Shown in pieces: positions 22,715-31,933 of a DNA stretch of 36,588 nt (positions within the stretch are counted from its first letter, which is position 1; the number at the start of each line of letters is the position of its first letter). The stretch is from NCBI GenBank assembly GCA_046704785.1, contig JBJKRF010000158.1, positions 1 to 36,588 on the forward strand. Reading direction: 5' to 3'. Under the pieces are notes generated by a model that saw nothing but the letters and a program-made list of their open reading frames with translations, made no database searches and had not been told where the DNA came from. The position numbers were made by a program, and so were the translations under genes. This DNA is from JBJKRF01 sp046704785 (GTDB lineage Bacteria > Chloroflexota > Anaerolineae > Anaerolineales > Villigracilaceae).

Positions 22715-23680
22715 ATGCACTATCGGCGCCTGGGCCGTTCTGGCCTGAAAGTCAGTGAAATTTCGCTTGGAGCATGGGTGACCTTTGGCTCGCAGGTGGA
22801 CGAAAAGCAGGCGCTCTCGCTGATCGAAACCGCTTACGACCTGGGTGTGAACTTCTTCGACAATGCGGACATGTACGCCAACGGCGAAGCCGAGGTCATC
22901 ATGGGAAAAGCCATCAAGGCGTTGCGACGCGAGGCGTTGGTGGTCTCTTCGAAAGTTTTCTGGCCGACCATGCCCGGCCCCAACGGACGCGGCCTTTCGC
23001 GCAAACACATCAACGAGTCGATCAACGCCACCCTCCGACGGCTCAATACCGATTACGTCGACCTGTACTTCTGCCACCGCTTCGACCCCGATACGCCCAT
23101 CGACGAGGTCGTCTACACCATGGACCTGCTCATTCGCCAGGGCAAAATTCTGTACTGGGGCACGTCTGAGTGGCGGGCCTGGCAAATCACAGAGGCCTTC
23201 AACGTGGCGCGGCAAAACCATCTCGCGCCGCCGACGATGGAACAACCGCAGTACAACATGCTGCACCGCCAACGTGTGGAAGTGGAACTGGCCCCGGTAT
23301 GCAAAGAATTCGGTATCGGCCTGACCACCTGGAGCCCGCTCGACAACGGCATCCTGACCGGCAAATACAACGAGGGCATTCCCGAAGGCAGCCGGGCCTC
23401 GATGGAAGGCATGGGCTGGATCCGCGACCGCATCACGCCGGAGTTGGTGTCCACAGTGCGCCACTTGAGCGAGATTGCCGAACACCTGCACGTCAGCACG
23501 GCGCAACTGGCCCTGGCCTGGCTGCTGCGTCGCAAGGAGATCAGCAGCGTCATCACCGGCGCCACCAGCGGGAAACACCTGGAAGAAAACGTCGAGTCGG
23601 CAGAAGCGGTCGAGAAACTTAGCGACGAAATCCTGGAGCGAATCGAACAGGTGCTGGGGAATCATCCCGAAGAAGACTGA
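22715..23680 (+). CDS. aldo/keto reductase (voltage-gated potassium channel beta subunit-like)
   Basis: The 321-residue NADPH-dependent aldehyde/ketone reductase has a TIM-barrel fold. The catalytic tetrad is visible: D49 and Y54 in FFDNADMY, K80 in VVSSKVFW, and H121 in DLYFCHRFD. Other family features are LGRSGLKVSEISLG at the start, YWGTSEWRAWQI, and WSPLDNGILTGKYN. Sequence style is that of the AKR6/KvAP-beta-like group, which often lacks a known physiological substrate. The ATG at 22715 has AGGAG upstream. The 155-base gap before it holds an imperfect hairpin (GATGAGT 22590-22596 with ACTCATC 22624-22630). It converges on pheT with terminators between. Confidence 0.93.
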   Translation: MHYRRLGRSGLKVSEISLGAWVTFGSQVDEKQALSLIETAYDLGVNFFDNADMYANGEAEVIMGKAIKALRREALVVSSKVFWPTMPGPNGRGLSRKHINESINATLRRLNTDYVDLYFCHRFDPDTPIDEVVYTMDLLIRQGKILYWGTSEWRAWQITEAFNVARQNHLAPPTMEQPQYNMLHRQRVEVELAPVCKEFGIGLTTWSPLDNGILTGKYNEGIPEGSRASMEGMGWIRDRITPELVSTVRHLSEIAEHLHVSTAQLALAWLLRRKEISSVITGATSGKHLEENVESAEAVEKLSDEILERIEQVLGNHPEED

Positions 23681-23682
23681 TA

Positions 23683-23721
23683 AAAAAGTGCCGCGCACAT
23701 TCCAGATGCGTGGCACTTTTT
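23683..23721. terminator. bidirectional terminator between the aldo/keto reductase and pheT
   Basis: A 15-bp stem (23683-23697 with 23707-23721, one G-T pair) begins with AAAAA and ends with TTTTT, so it can terminate transcription from both sides. It lies between the ends of two convergent genes. Confidence 0.85.
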
Positions 23722-23730
23722 CCCACATGA

Positions 23731-23756
23731 AAGGTCGGCGTGGAGCCGGCCTTTTT
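23731..23756 (+). terminator. second intrinsic terminator downstream of the aldo/keto reductase
   Basis: A 9-bp stem (23731-23739 with 23745-23753, one G-T pair, loop GTGGA) runs into TTTTT. It backs up the bidirectional terminator just before it. Confidence 0.65.
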
Positions 23757-23761
23757 GTATT

Positions 23762-26359
23762 TCAACTACGCAACTTGGCGCCCAATTCGTTTTCCAGGCG
23801 CCGGACGATGCGGTTGCGAATCTGTGCAGCATCCTTATCAGTCAACGTCCCCTCGAAGGATTGATACACCAGGTTGTACGCCAGCGATTTCTTACCAGCG
23901 CCGACCTGTTCGCCGCGGAAAACATCGAACAACTGGACGTTGGACAACATCTTGCCACCCGTCTGACGGATGAGTCCTTCCACGCGGTCGGCGGGCAGGG
24001 TTTCGTCGACGATGACGGCGATGTCTTCCAAAACCGGCGGGAACTCGGAGACGGGGTTCGTCGGGTAACCGACGGGGGCCGCCCGCAGGACGGCTTCGAG
24101 GTCGAAATCGGCAGCCAGCACCGGAGCGACGAAATCATAATTTTCGGCGACCAGTGGGTGGAGTTCGCCGAACACGCCCAGGGCGCTGTCGCCCAACAAA
24201 ACGGAGGCGCACTTTCCGGGGTGGAAGGAAGGATGCTCCGCCGGGGCGTAGGTCACGTCCAGGTGCAGTTCACTCATCAGCGCCTCGACCAGGCCCTTTA
24301 AGTCGTAAAAGTCCATTTTGACGCCCAGGTTGGTATCCCAGGCTGGGGTGTAACGCCGACCCGTGAGGGCAATCGCCAAGCGATGCGGCTCTTCAGGCAG
24401 ATCGTCCGGCTTCGGGATGAATACCGGCCCGACTTCGAAGAACGTCAGGCTATCGCTCAACCGGGCGTTTCGCTCGACGACGTTCAGCACCGAGGACATC
24501 AGGCTGCGCCGCATAACGCGTTTCTCGGGCGCAATCGGGTTCGACAAATACACATAGTCCAAGCCGGGATTGGGCACGCCCTTGGGTAACAGGCGGTTTT
24601 CATTCTCCGGGGCGGTCATACGATGCGTAATAATCTCTTGCAGCCCCAGCGCCGCCAGGATGTCGCGCACGCGCTCCTCGGCCTCCAGCGTGGGATTGCC
24701 ACGCTGCGGGGGCAACGTATCGGCCATGCGCGTTTCAGGGATGCGGTCGAAGCCGTACAGGCGGGCCACTTCTTCCATGATGTCGGCCACGCCCACCACG
24801 CCTTCGCCAATGTCCATGCGGAAAGGCGGCGTTTGCGCCAGGATTTTCCCGTCGCGGTGTTCGCACTTGAACTCCAGGCGTTCGAGCATCTCGACGATTT
24901 CGCCGGTGGACAGGTCGATGCCCAGGATGCGCTTCACATCGCCGGGAGTGATCTCTACGACGGGATCGGCCGGCGGCAGCGGATAGACGTCCACCATACC
25001 GGGCGCCACCTTTCCACCGCTCCAGGCCGCCATCCAATACAGGCAACGCTTCAGGCCCAGTTCGGCCAGGGCCGGGTGCACGCCGCGCGAAAAACGGAAG
25101 GAGGCTTCGGAGGGCAGGTTGTGGGCCAGCGCCGTCTTGCGGATGTTGATGAAATTCCAGGCCGCCGCCTCGAGCAGCACGCTGGTGGTACTCTGTGCAC
25201 GTGCGCTGGCTTTTCCCACCTCGCTGGTGCGCTCCGGGCCGGTGGCATCCAGCACCTCTTCCGAGGCGTCGTAGACCTCGCTCTCGGCGCCGCCCATCAC
25301 GCCGGCGATCGAAAGCGGGCCTTTTTCGTCACAAACCAGCACATTGGCCGGCGTCAACTTGCGCTCCACGCCATCCAGCGTGGTCAGTTTCTCGCCGTCT
25401 TTGGCCGCGCGCGTGCGAATGGTAATGGCCTTGCCGTGCGCCCGTTCGGCCAGCACAGCGTAGTCGAAGGCGTGCAACGGTTCGCCAATCTCGAACATGG
25501 TGTAGTTGGTGGCATCGACGATGTTGTTGATCGGACGCATACCGGAAACGCGCAGGCGACGCTGCACCCAATAAGGGCTGGGCCGGATTTCGACATCGCG
25601 GATCAGGCCCACCGTGAAGCGTGGATTCAGCGTCGGGTCGCTGATCTCGATTTTGACTTTCGCCTCCACCGACTCTCCGGCAGCGTCCAACGTGAACTGT
25701 GGGTTTTTCAGCGGCCGTTGGGCCAATGCAGCAATCTCACGCGCCAGGCCCAAAATGTTGGCATTGCGCGCCATGTTGGGGTTGATTTTGACTTCCAGCA
25801 CGGCATCGCCCATGTAATCGGCCAGCGGTGCGCCCACTGGCGCATCCGCATCGAGCAGGATGATGCCCTCGTGGTCGTCAGAAATGCCCAATTCCTTTTC
25901 GGAGCAAACCATCGAATACGATTCCACGCCGCGAATCTTGGCGCGCTTCAAGGTGGTCAATTGCAGTCCGTCGGCGTGACCGTCATACAGGGTGGCGCCT
26001 TCTTTGGCGTAGGTCACCTTGAGCGGGTTGGGCAAAGGCCCCTTGCCTTTGAACTCGAAGATGTTGGGGGCGCCGGTCAGGACGACGTGTTCCTGCTGGC
26101 CGTCGTTCAGGCGACACAAAGTCAACCGGTCTGCGTTGGGATGCGGCATCACTTCGAGAATTTCGGCCACGACGATCTTCTCACGGTCCCAGGCGATGCC
26201 GTTGAGCTTGAAGCCATATTTGCTCTCCGTGGGCATGTCCAGGCCCGCGTAACGAATCTCTTCCACTTCCATGCCAGAGACGGTCAGCAGGCGGGCAATT
26301 TCCTCCACCGGCAGGTCAACGTCGACGAAGTCTTTCAACCAGGAAACAGATACCTTCAT
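23762..26359 (-). CDS. pheT: phenylalanine--tRNA ligase beta subunit
   Basis: This is the large subunit of the alpha2-beta2 enzyme that charges tRNA-Phe; it carries the editing site and tRNA-binding domains. The 865 residues begin MKVSVSWLKDFVDVDLPVEE. The EMAP-like tRNA-binding domain is at about 45-160 (VMPHPNADRLTLCRLNDG). The B3/B4 editing region lies around 220-420 and the B5 domain around 430-510. The C-terminal FDX-ACB anticodon-binding domain covers the last 95 residues (FPPVLEDIAVIVDE, then LFDVFRGEQVGAGKKSLAYNL). The length is slightly above the usual 790-830. AGGAG in the 9-base gap after pheS sets the start at 26359. It is regulated with pheS by the T-box. Confidence 0.97.
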   Translation of the reverse strand: MKVSVSWLKDFVDVDLPVEEIARLLTVSGMEVEEIRYAGLDMPTESKYGFKLNGIAWDREKIVVAEILEVMPHPNADRLTLCRLNDGQQEHVVLTGAPNIFEFKGKGPLPNPLKVTYAKEGATLYDGHADGLQLTTLKRAKIRGVESYSMVCSEKELGISDDHEGIILLDADAPVGAPLADYMGDAVLEVKINPNMARNANILGLAREIAALAQRPLKNPQFTLDAAGESVEAKVKIEISDPTLNPRFTVGLIRDVEIRPSPYWVQRRLRVSGMRPINNIVDATNYTMFEIGEPLHAFDYAVLAERAHGKAITIRTRAAKDGEKLTTLDGVERKLTPANVLVCDEKGPLSIAGVMGGAESEVYDASEEVLDATGPERTSEVGKASARAQSTTSVLLEAAAWNFINIRKTALAHNLPSEASFRFSRGVHPALAELGLKRCLYWMAAWSGGKVAPGMVDVYPLPPADPVVEITPGDVKRILGIDLSTGEIVEMLERLEFKCEHRDGKILAQTPPFRMDIGEGVVGVADIMEEVARLYGFDRIPETRMADTLPPQRGNPTLEAEERVRDILAALGLQEIITHRMTAPENENRLLPKGVPNPGLDYVYLSNPIAPEKRVMRRSLMSSVLNVVERNARLSDSLTFFEVGPVFIPKPDDLPEEPHRLAIALTGRRYTPAWDTNLGVKMDFYDLKGLVEALMSELHLDVTYAPAEHPSFHPGKCASVLLGDSALGVFGELHPLVAENYDFVAPVLAADFDLEAVLRAAPVGYPTNPVSEFPPVLEDIAVIVDETLPADRVEGLIRQTGGKMLSNVQLFDVFRGEQVGAGKKSLAYNLVYQSFEGTLTDKDAAQIRNRIVRRLENELGAKLRS

Positions 26360-26368
26360 GCCGATCTC

Positions 26369-27427
26369 CTAAAACTGTTCGAGGAAACGAATGTCGTTTC
26401 CCCAGAAATAGCGAATATCATCGATCTTATAACGTAACATAATCTGTCGTTCAGGGCCCATGCCGAAAGCAAAACCGGTGTAACGGCGCGGGTCGTAGCC
26501 GCCGTTCTGTAACACAACGGGATGCACCATGCCGCAACCGAGAATCTCCAACCAGCCCGACTTTTTGCAAACCGAACAGCCCACCCCGCCGCAGACGAAA
26601 CATTCCACATCCATTTCGGCAGATGGCTCGGTGAACGGGAAATGGTCCGAGCGGAAACGCGTACGGGCCTTCTGGCCGAACATGCGCCGGGCGAAATCGG
26701 AGAGCGTGCCCTTCAAATCGGCGAAGGTGATGTGTTCGCCTACCGCCAGGCCTTCGACCTGGTTGAACTGCACTTCAGAGCGGGCCGTGATCTGCTCGAA
26801 ACGGTAGCACATGCCGGGTAGTGCGATACGGATGGAGGGCGGATTCTCAGGATTCGAGGCGGCGTACTCCCGCATCGCGCGGATTTGGCCAGGGGAGGTA
26901 TGCGTCCGCAGCAGGACGGGATTGTCGCCGCGTTCGCCAGCGTCCACGTAAAAAGAGTCCTGCATCTCACGCGCCGGATGGTTGGGCGGAAAATTCAAAT
27001 ATTGGAAGTTAAACTCGTCGGTCTCGATATCGCGCGAGGTATAGACCTGGAAGCCCATCTCGGCCAGGATAGACAGGATACGGCGCAGGTTTTGCGTGGC
27101 CGGGTGCAGGCGTCCCTGGTGAACAGGGCGCCCGGGCAGGCTCACGTCGAGACGCTCTTGCGCCAGGGATTGGGACAACACCGCTTGTTTGACGGATTCC
27201 TGTTTTTTGGCAAAGGCTTCTTCGAGCGCAGTTTTGACCTGGTTGGCGCGCTGCCCGACTGCGGGGCGCTGCTCTTTGGGAAGCGTTCCCAACTGACTGA
27301 AGACTTGCATGACCGGTGAACTACGACCGATATAAGCGACGCGCCAGGCGTCTAACGCGTTCTCGTCATTGGCCGACGCCAAGGCCTCGAGTGCGTTCTT
27401 CTCGATTTCATTCAATTGATCCAGCAT
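26369..27427 (-). CDS. pheS: phenylalanine--tRNA ligase alpha subunit
   Basis: This is the catalytic class II subunit. The 352 residues have an N-terminal coiled-coil arm (about 1-90), the LPGRPVHQGRLHPATQ segment, motif 2 around MCYRFEQITARSEVQFNQVEG, and motif 3 in GFAFGMGPERQIML. The CFVCGGVGCSVCKKSGWLE insertion holds a four-Cys cluster found in many bacterial PheS proteins. The ATG at 27427 follows a purine-rich site (GAGGTAG) and is 63 bases after the T-box terminator T-tract. It is the first gene of pheST. Confidence 0.97.
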   Translation of the reverse strand: MLDQLNEIEKNALEALASANDENALDAWRVAYIGRSSPVMQVFSQLGTLPKEQRPAVGQRANQVKTALEEAFAKKQESVKQAVLSQSLAQERLDVSLPGRPVHQGRLHPATQNLRRILSILAEMGFQVYTSRDIETDEFNFQYLNFPPNHPAREMQDSFYVDAGERGDNPVLLRTHTSPGQIRAMREYAASNPENPPSIRIALPGMCYRFEQITARSEVQFNQVEGLAVGEHITFADLKGTLSDFARRMFGQKARTRFRSDHFPFTEPSAEMDVECFVCGGVGCSVCKKSGWLEILGCGMVHPVVLQNGGYDPRRYTGFAFGMGPERQIMLRYKIDDIRYFWGNDIRFLEQF

Positions 27428-27490
27428 ATCTACCTCCTCAAGGTAGGAATTGATAAACGATGATAGCCAACAATATCATGCCCTGTAGGT

Positions 27491-27783
27491 ATAAAAACTC
27501 CCGTCCATCATGGGACGGGAGAAATTCCCGCGGTACCACCCAAATTAGCCGGTATCGACTCACTTTGCGCTGACCATCATCAGCCTCCCTGATAACGCAG
27601 GGATTACGGCTCAAGCTATTGGGAATACCATCAATACGGGTTGTTCCGTTCACTCAAGCGGCTCAAGAGGGAACTTCGATTGGTTTCCGCTGAACGCGAG
27701 TCCCAGCACTCGCCCGCGCATCTCTGGCAACTTCCGCCAACCTACTTTTCTCTGTCATTGCCATTGGAAAGGCTCGCCTGTTG
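27491..27783 (-). promoter_or_regulatory. T-box leader (tRNA-Phe-sensing) of pheST
   Basis: The minus-strand leader shows the T-box core GGGTGGTACCGCG (27529-27541), which pairs with the free acceptor end of tRNA. The terminator stem of 9 bp (27498-27506 with 27513-27521) is followed by TTTTTAT. Upstream, Stem I features are present: GAGAAAAGTAGG, CCAGAGAG, and an apical GCTG/CAGC hairpin. The specifier trinucleotide TTC is at 27671-27673, in the context GAAGTTCCCTCTTGAGC. UUC is a phenylalanine codon, matching the downstream genes. Uncharged tRNA-Phe should favour the antiterminator and raise pheST expression. The remaining bases of the 27428-27820 gap hold its promoter and the pheS ribosome-binding site. 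Confidence 0.93.
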
Positions 27784-27789
27784 CCCACA

Positions 27790-27817
27790 ATTATCTCCGA
27801 AATCAGGAAGCTGTCAA
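27790..27817 (-). promoter_or_regulatory. sigma-70-type promoter of the T-box-pheST transcript
   Basis: On the minus strand a perfect TTGACA (27812-27817) and GATAAT (27790-27795) are separated by 16 bases. It begins four bases after the stop of the upstream lipoprotein gene. Confidence 0.7.
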
Positions 27818-27820
27818 GCG

Positions 27821-28246
27821 CTATCGCATGCCGCTGTCATATTGGACGACCAATTCTGTAAACTGACCTGCCGCGACGGTAAATTTTTGCTCGCTGCCAT
27901 GCGGAAGGGTGTTACTGCTTTCGGGGTGCAAAATATAGTTCCCCGGCTCCAGGTTGACGCGGAAGCGCCCATCGGCATCGGTGGTGAACTGGGTCACTTT
28001 CTGGTGCGCAGGCGTGAGCACCGTCAGCGTGGCCTGGTAAGGTTTGTCAGCGCAGTTCGTGCTGCCTTTCTGGACGGGGCCGGGGCAGGCCGGCCCGAGC
28101 AGTACTTGGCCCTCGATACCGGAATCCGGCAAGGGGGTGCGCTGGGGTCCGCACGCCGCTAACAGCACAAGAGCCAGCCCAAAGAGCAGACGGCGGCACA
28201 TCGCAGCTTTTTTGCCGTCGAAACGGATGGCGTGTTTTATCTTCAT
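27821..28246 (-). CDS. small lipoprotein with a carboxypeptidase-regulatory-like (CNA-B-type) domain
   Basis: The 141-residue protein begins at the ATG at 28246 (MKIKHAIRFDGKKAAM), with a long lipoprotein signal whose lipobox is LLAAC. An internal ATG at 28201 (MCRRLLFGLALVLLAAC) gives a more typical signal length and is an alternative start. The mature part has GIEGQVLLGPACPGPV, YQATLTVLTPAHQKV, TTDADGRFRVNLEPGNYIL and the end strand FTELVVQYD. This is the beta-sandwich pattern of carboxypeptidase-regulatory-like domains on surface proteins. A TATAAT exactly six bases before the 28246 start supports that start as leaderless. It lies downstream of groEL, separated by a hairpin. Confidence 0.8.
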   Translation of the reverse strand: MKIKHAIRFDGKKAAMCRRLLFGLALVLLAACGPQRTPLPDSGIEGQVLLGPACPGPVQKGSTNCADKPYQATLTVLTPAHQKVTQFTTDADGRFRVNLEPGNYILHPESSNTLPHGSEQKFTVAAGQFTELVVQYDSGMR

Positions 28247-28252
28247 CTTGCT

Positions 28253-28258
28253 ATTATA
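28253..28258 (-). promoter_or_regulatory. -10 box placed for a leaderless lipoprotein mRNA
   Basis: A perfect TATAAT on the minus strand ends six bases before the ATG at 28246. The -35 region falls in the groEL terminator-like hairpin and shows no consensus. Confidence 0.35.
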
Positions 28259-28263
28259 AACAC

Positions 28264-28292
28264 GTCGGGGCAGGCTTGAGACCTGCCCCGAC
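28264..28292 (-). terminator. terminator-like hairpin after groEL
   Basis: A perfect 11-bp stem (28264-28274 with 28282-28292, loop of seven) follows the groEL stop by 22 bases. On the minus strand it is followed by GTGTTTATAA, a weak T-tract. It separates groESL from the lipoprotein gene. Confidence 0.55.
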
Positions 28293-28314
28293 GGGATTGA
28301 CAAAGTGTTCCGAT

Positions 28315-29946
<1,632 letters not shown>

Positions 29947-29965
29947 AGGTCTATACTCCCGTCAA

Positions 29966-30259
29966 TTATTCGATAATTCCGAGCAGGTCGGACTCGCGCA
30001 GGATGAGCAGTTTCTTGCCATCCAGTTTAAATTCCGTACCGGCATACTTGGCGAACAAGACCTTGTCGCCGACTTTCACGTCCATGGGAACGCGCTTGCC
30101 ATCTTCATCACGTTGGCCAGGGCCAGCCGCCAGAATGTTGCCTTGCTGGGGCTTTTCCTTGGCGGTGTCGGGGAGCACGATGCCACCAGCAGTCATCTCT
30201 TCCTGTTCGATGGGCTCAACCACGACACGGTCACCGAGGGGTTTAAGCGAAATTGCCAT
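29966..30259 (-). CDS. groES: co-chaperonin GroES (10 kDa)
   Basis: This heptameric lid for GroEL has 97 residues from the ATG at 30259 (MAISLKPLGDRVVVEP), which has AGGAGG upstream. The mobile-loop region EEMTAGGIVLPDTAKEKPQ is present, as is the C-terminal DGKKLLILRESDLLGIIE. The open frame continues upstream to 30316, but that part would begin inside the CIRCE operator and is not used. It is the first gene of groES-groEL. Confidence 0.97.
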   Translation of the reverse strand: MAISLKPLGDRVVVEPIEQEEMTAGGIVLPDTAKEKPQQGNILAAGPGQRDEDGKRVPMDVKVGDKVLFAKYAGTEFKLDGKKLLILRESDLLGIIE

Positions 30260-30306
30260 ACACGCCTCCTTAGATAAACAATTTTGATAGGTTATGGGCA
30301 AAGTTT

Positions 30307-30333
30307 TAGCACTCAAGCTCCCTGAGTGCTAAA
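30307..30333 (-). promoter_or_regulatory. CIRCE operator (HrcA binding site) of groESL
   Basis: TTAGCACTC (30307-30315), nine bases, GAGTGCTAA (30325-30333) is a perfect match to the CIRCE consensus. It covers the predicted transcription start about 48 bases before the groES ATG. This implies repression by HrcA and heat induction. hrcA itself is not in the window. Confidence 0.95.
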
Positions 30334-30337
30334 CCTA

Positions 30338-30366
30338 TGATACACGCTCCACAAATACACGTCAAG
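30338..30366 (-). promoter_or_regulatory. sigma-70-type promoter of groESL
   Basis: On the minus strand TTGACG (30361-30366) and TATCAT (30338-30343) are separated by 17 bases. Transcription should start near 30331, inside the CIRCE element. Confidence 0.8.
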
Positions 30367-30455
30367 AGGAATTAAAAAACTCTTATATTTCTCTGACACT
30401 TCCATCCAGGCAAGCGCCCCATTGGTTGCCCCCCGTTAAAGCGACCTTGTTCCAA

Positions 30456-31928
30456 CTACGGCGAGTACGTCGGCGTTGGCATCATCGTCGCCGTTGGTTC
30501 CAATGTCAACGTGGGAGGCGGCGCACCAAGCTCGACCGGCGTGGCGGTGGGTAAGATCGCCGTCGGCTGCTCCACGGAATCACAAATCGTCTCGCCAGAT
30601 TGGATAATCCCCTGAATGGTCTGGTCCTTACCAAACCCGGAATTACTGATCTGGGTGAAGACCTGTCTGGCCTGCGGACAATAATTTTGCTGGGGTCGGC
30701 TCAACGCAGCCAACACGGAACCGTAGGTGTAATAGTAGACGATCGTATTGTCCGACAGGGGCAAACCCGTGACTGCATTTCCCACCTCGCCTTTCGCAGG
30801 GTCGCAATCTTCGCCATAGCGCGCGTTGCAACTTGTGTTGATATCACAACCGTTAACAGCGCATTGTAAGGCCGGGATGGAACCTTCGTAATTACGCGAC
30901 TTGAAATAAACCACGCCGAGCTGGCCGAAGATATCGGGGTCGTTGGGACGAAACGACAACGCCTTCTGAATGTTGAGGCTGGCCGCAAAATACTCTCCCA
31001 ACTGGGAATAGGTTTTGGCAATCGAAAGATAGGGAATGGGGTCTTGCACGCCCAATTGTTCGTTGATGCCCGCCGCCTTTGCAAACATATCCAGCGATTG
31101 GTTATAGAGATCCTCTTGTTGGCTCTCAATCGGGCTATTGAACGCCAGTTGACGGTAATTCGCGCCTGCACGCAGGTACAGGAAGGTCAGATTAGGGTCG
31201 ATCTGGATAGCCTTTTCGTATTCCTGGATAGCCTGGTTATACAGGCCTTCTGATTCAAGCAAGTAGGCATAGACGCGATGGACATCCATCAAGTCCGGCC
31301 CGCGCTGAACAGCCTGTAAAATATACTGCTCTGCCTGGGCCAGGTTCTGTTCGTCGATCAGAATTTCAGCATAATAGGCCAGGGCAAGCGTGTTGGTGTT
31401 ATCCAGTTGCAGGGCGCGCAGAGCCTCCTGTTGGGCCTGCGTCAGGTACGCCTGCGCCTGGTCACCGGTTGCGTAGGTAGCATTCCAGTCCAGGACGAAA
31501 GCCCGAATGGCGGCCACCGTGCTGTCATCGGGAGCCAACGTATAGGCCTGGTTGATCCAATCCAGGGCTTGCAGCACAGTCGTCTGGCGTTCCTGGTCTG
31601 TAGTCTTTAGCTGGGAAGAATACGTCTGAATGCGGGCCAGCTTGGCCCACAATTGGGCATTATTCGGGTCGATGTTGAGGGCCGCCTGGTAGGCATTGAT
31701 CGACGCTGTCAGGTTTCCGGCGGTGAACTGCGCATCGCCCTCGTCGGCGTAAGATGTGGTCGTACGCGTCGAGGTGGGCGTGGGCTCACCCAGCGGCGTA
31801 ATATTCCCCTGATCGACGCCGCGAATCACCCAAACGCCCGCCAGGATGAGCAACGTCCACAGGAACATACGATACAGGTTAGATTCAGGCCGCCGGTTGA
31901 ATAATGGACGGCGCGAAGAGACGTCCAT
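30456..31928 (-). CDS. membrane-anchored tetratricopeptide repeat protein (second of a tandem pair)
   Basis: The 490-residue protein starts at the ATG at 31928 (MDVSSRRPLFNRRPE), five bases after the stop of the upstream TPR gene. The longer open frame to 32144 only overlaps that gene. One membrane helix lies at about 22-40 (FLWTLLILAGVWVI), then a Thr/Pro linker (PLGEPTPTSTRTTT). Tetratricopeptide repeats run from about 60 to 360 (AYQAALNIDPNNAQLWAKLA, AIQEYEKAIQIDPN, NIQKALSFRPNDPDIFGQLG). A cysteine-containing region lies around 375-405, and a Pro/Thr-rich tail ends the protein. The TPR domain should lie outside the membrane. TPRs bind peptides or partner proteins; the partner is unknown. 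Confidence 0.87.
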   Translation of the reverse strand: MDVSSRRPLFNRRPESNLYRMFLWTLLILAGVWVIRGVDQGNITPLGEPTPTSTRTTTSYADEGDAQFTAGNLTASINAYQAALNIDPNNAQLWAKLARIQTYSSQLKTTDQERQTTVLQALDWINQAYTLAPDDSTVAAIRAFVLDWNATYATGDQAQAYLTQAQQEALRALQLDNTNTLALAYYAEILIDEQNLAQAEQYILQAVQRGPDLMDVHRVYAYLLESEGLYNQAIQEYEKAIQIDPNLTFLYLRAGANYRQLAFNSPIESQQEDLYNQSLDMFAKAAGINEQLGVQDPIPYLSIAKTYSQLGEYFAASLNIQKALSFRPNDPDIFGQLGVVYFKSRNYEGSIPALQCAVNGCDINTSCNARYGEDCDPAKGEVGNAVTGLPLSDNTIVYYYTYGSVLAALSRPQQNYCPQARQVFTQISNSGFGKDQTIQGIIQSGETICDSVEQPTAILPTATPVELGAPPPTLTLEPTATMMPTPTYSP

Positions 31929-31933
31929 AAGAA

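Noticed and set aside
27438..27653. Small minus-strand ORF between pheS and the lipoprotein gene
   Set aside because: It lies entirely within the T-box leader.
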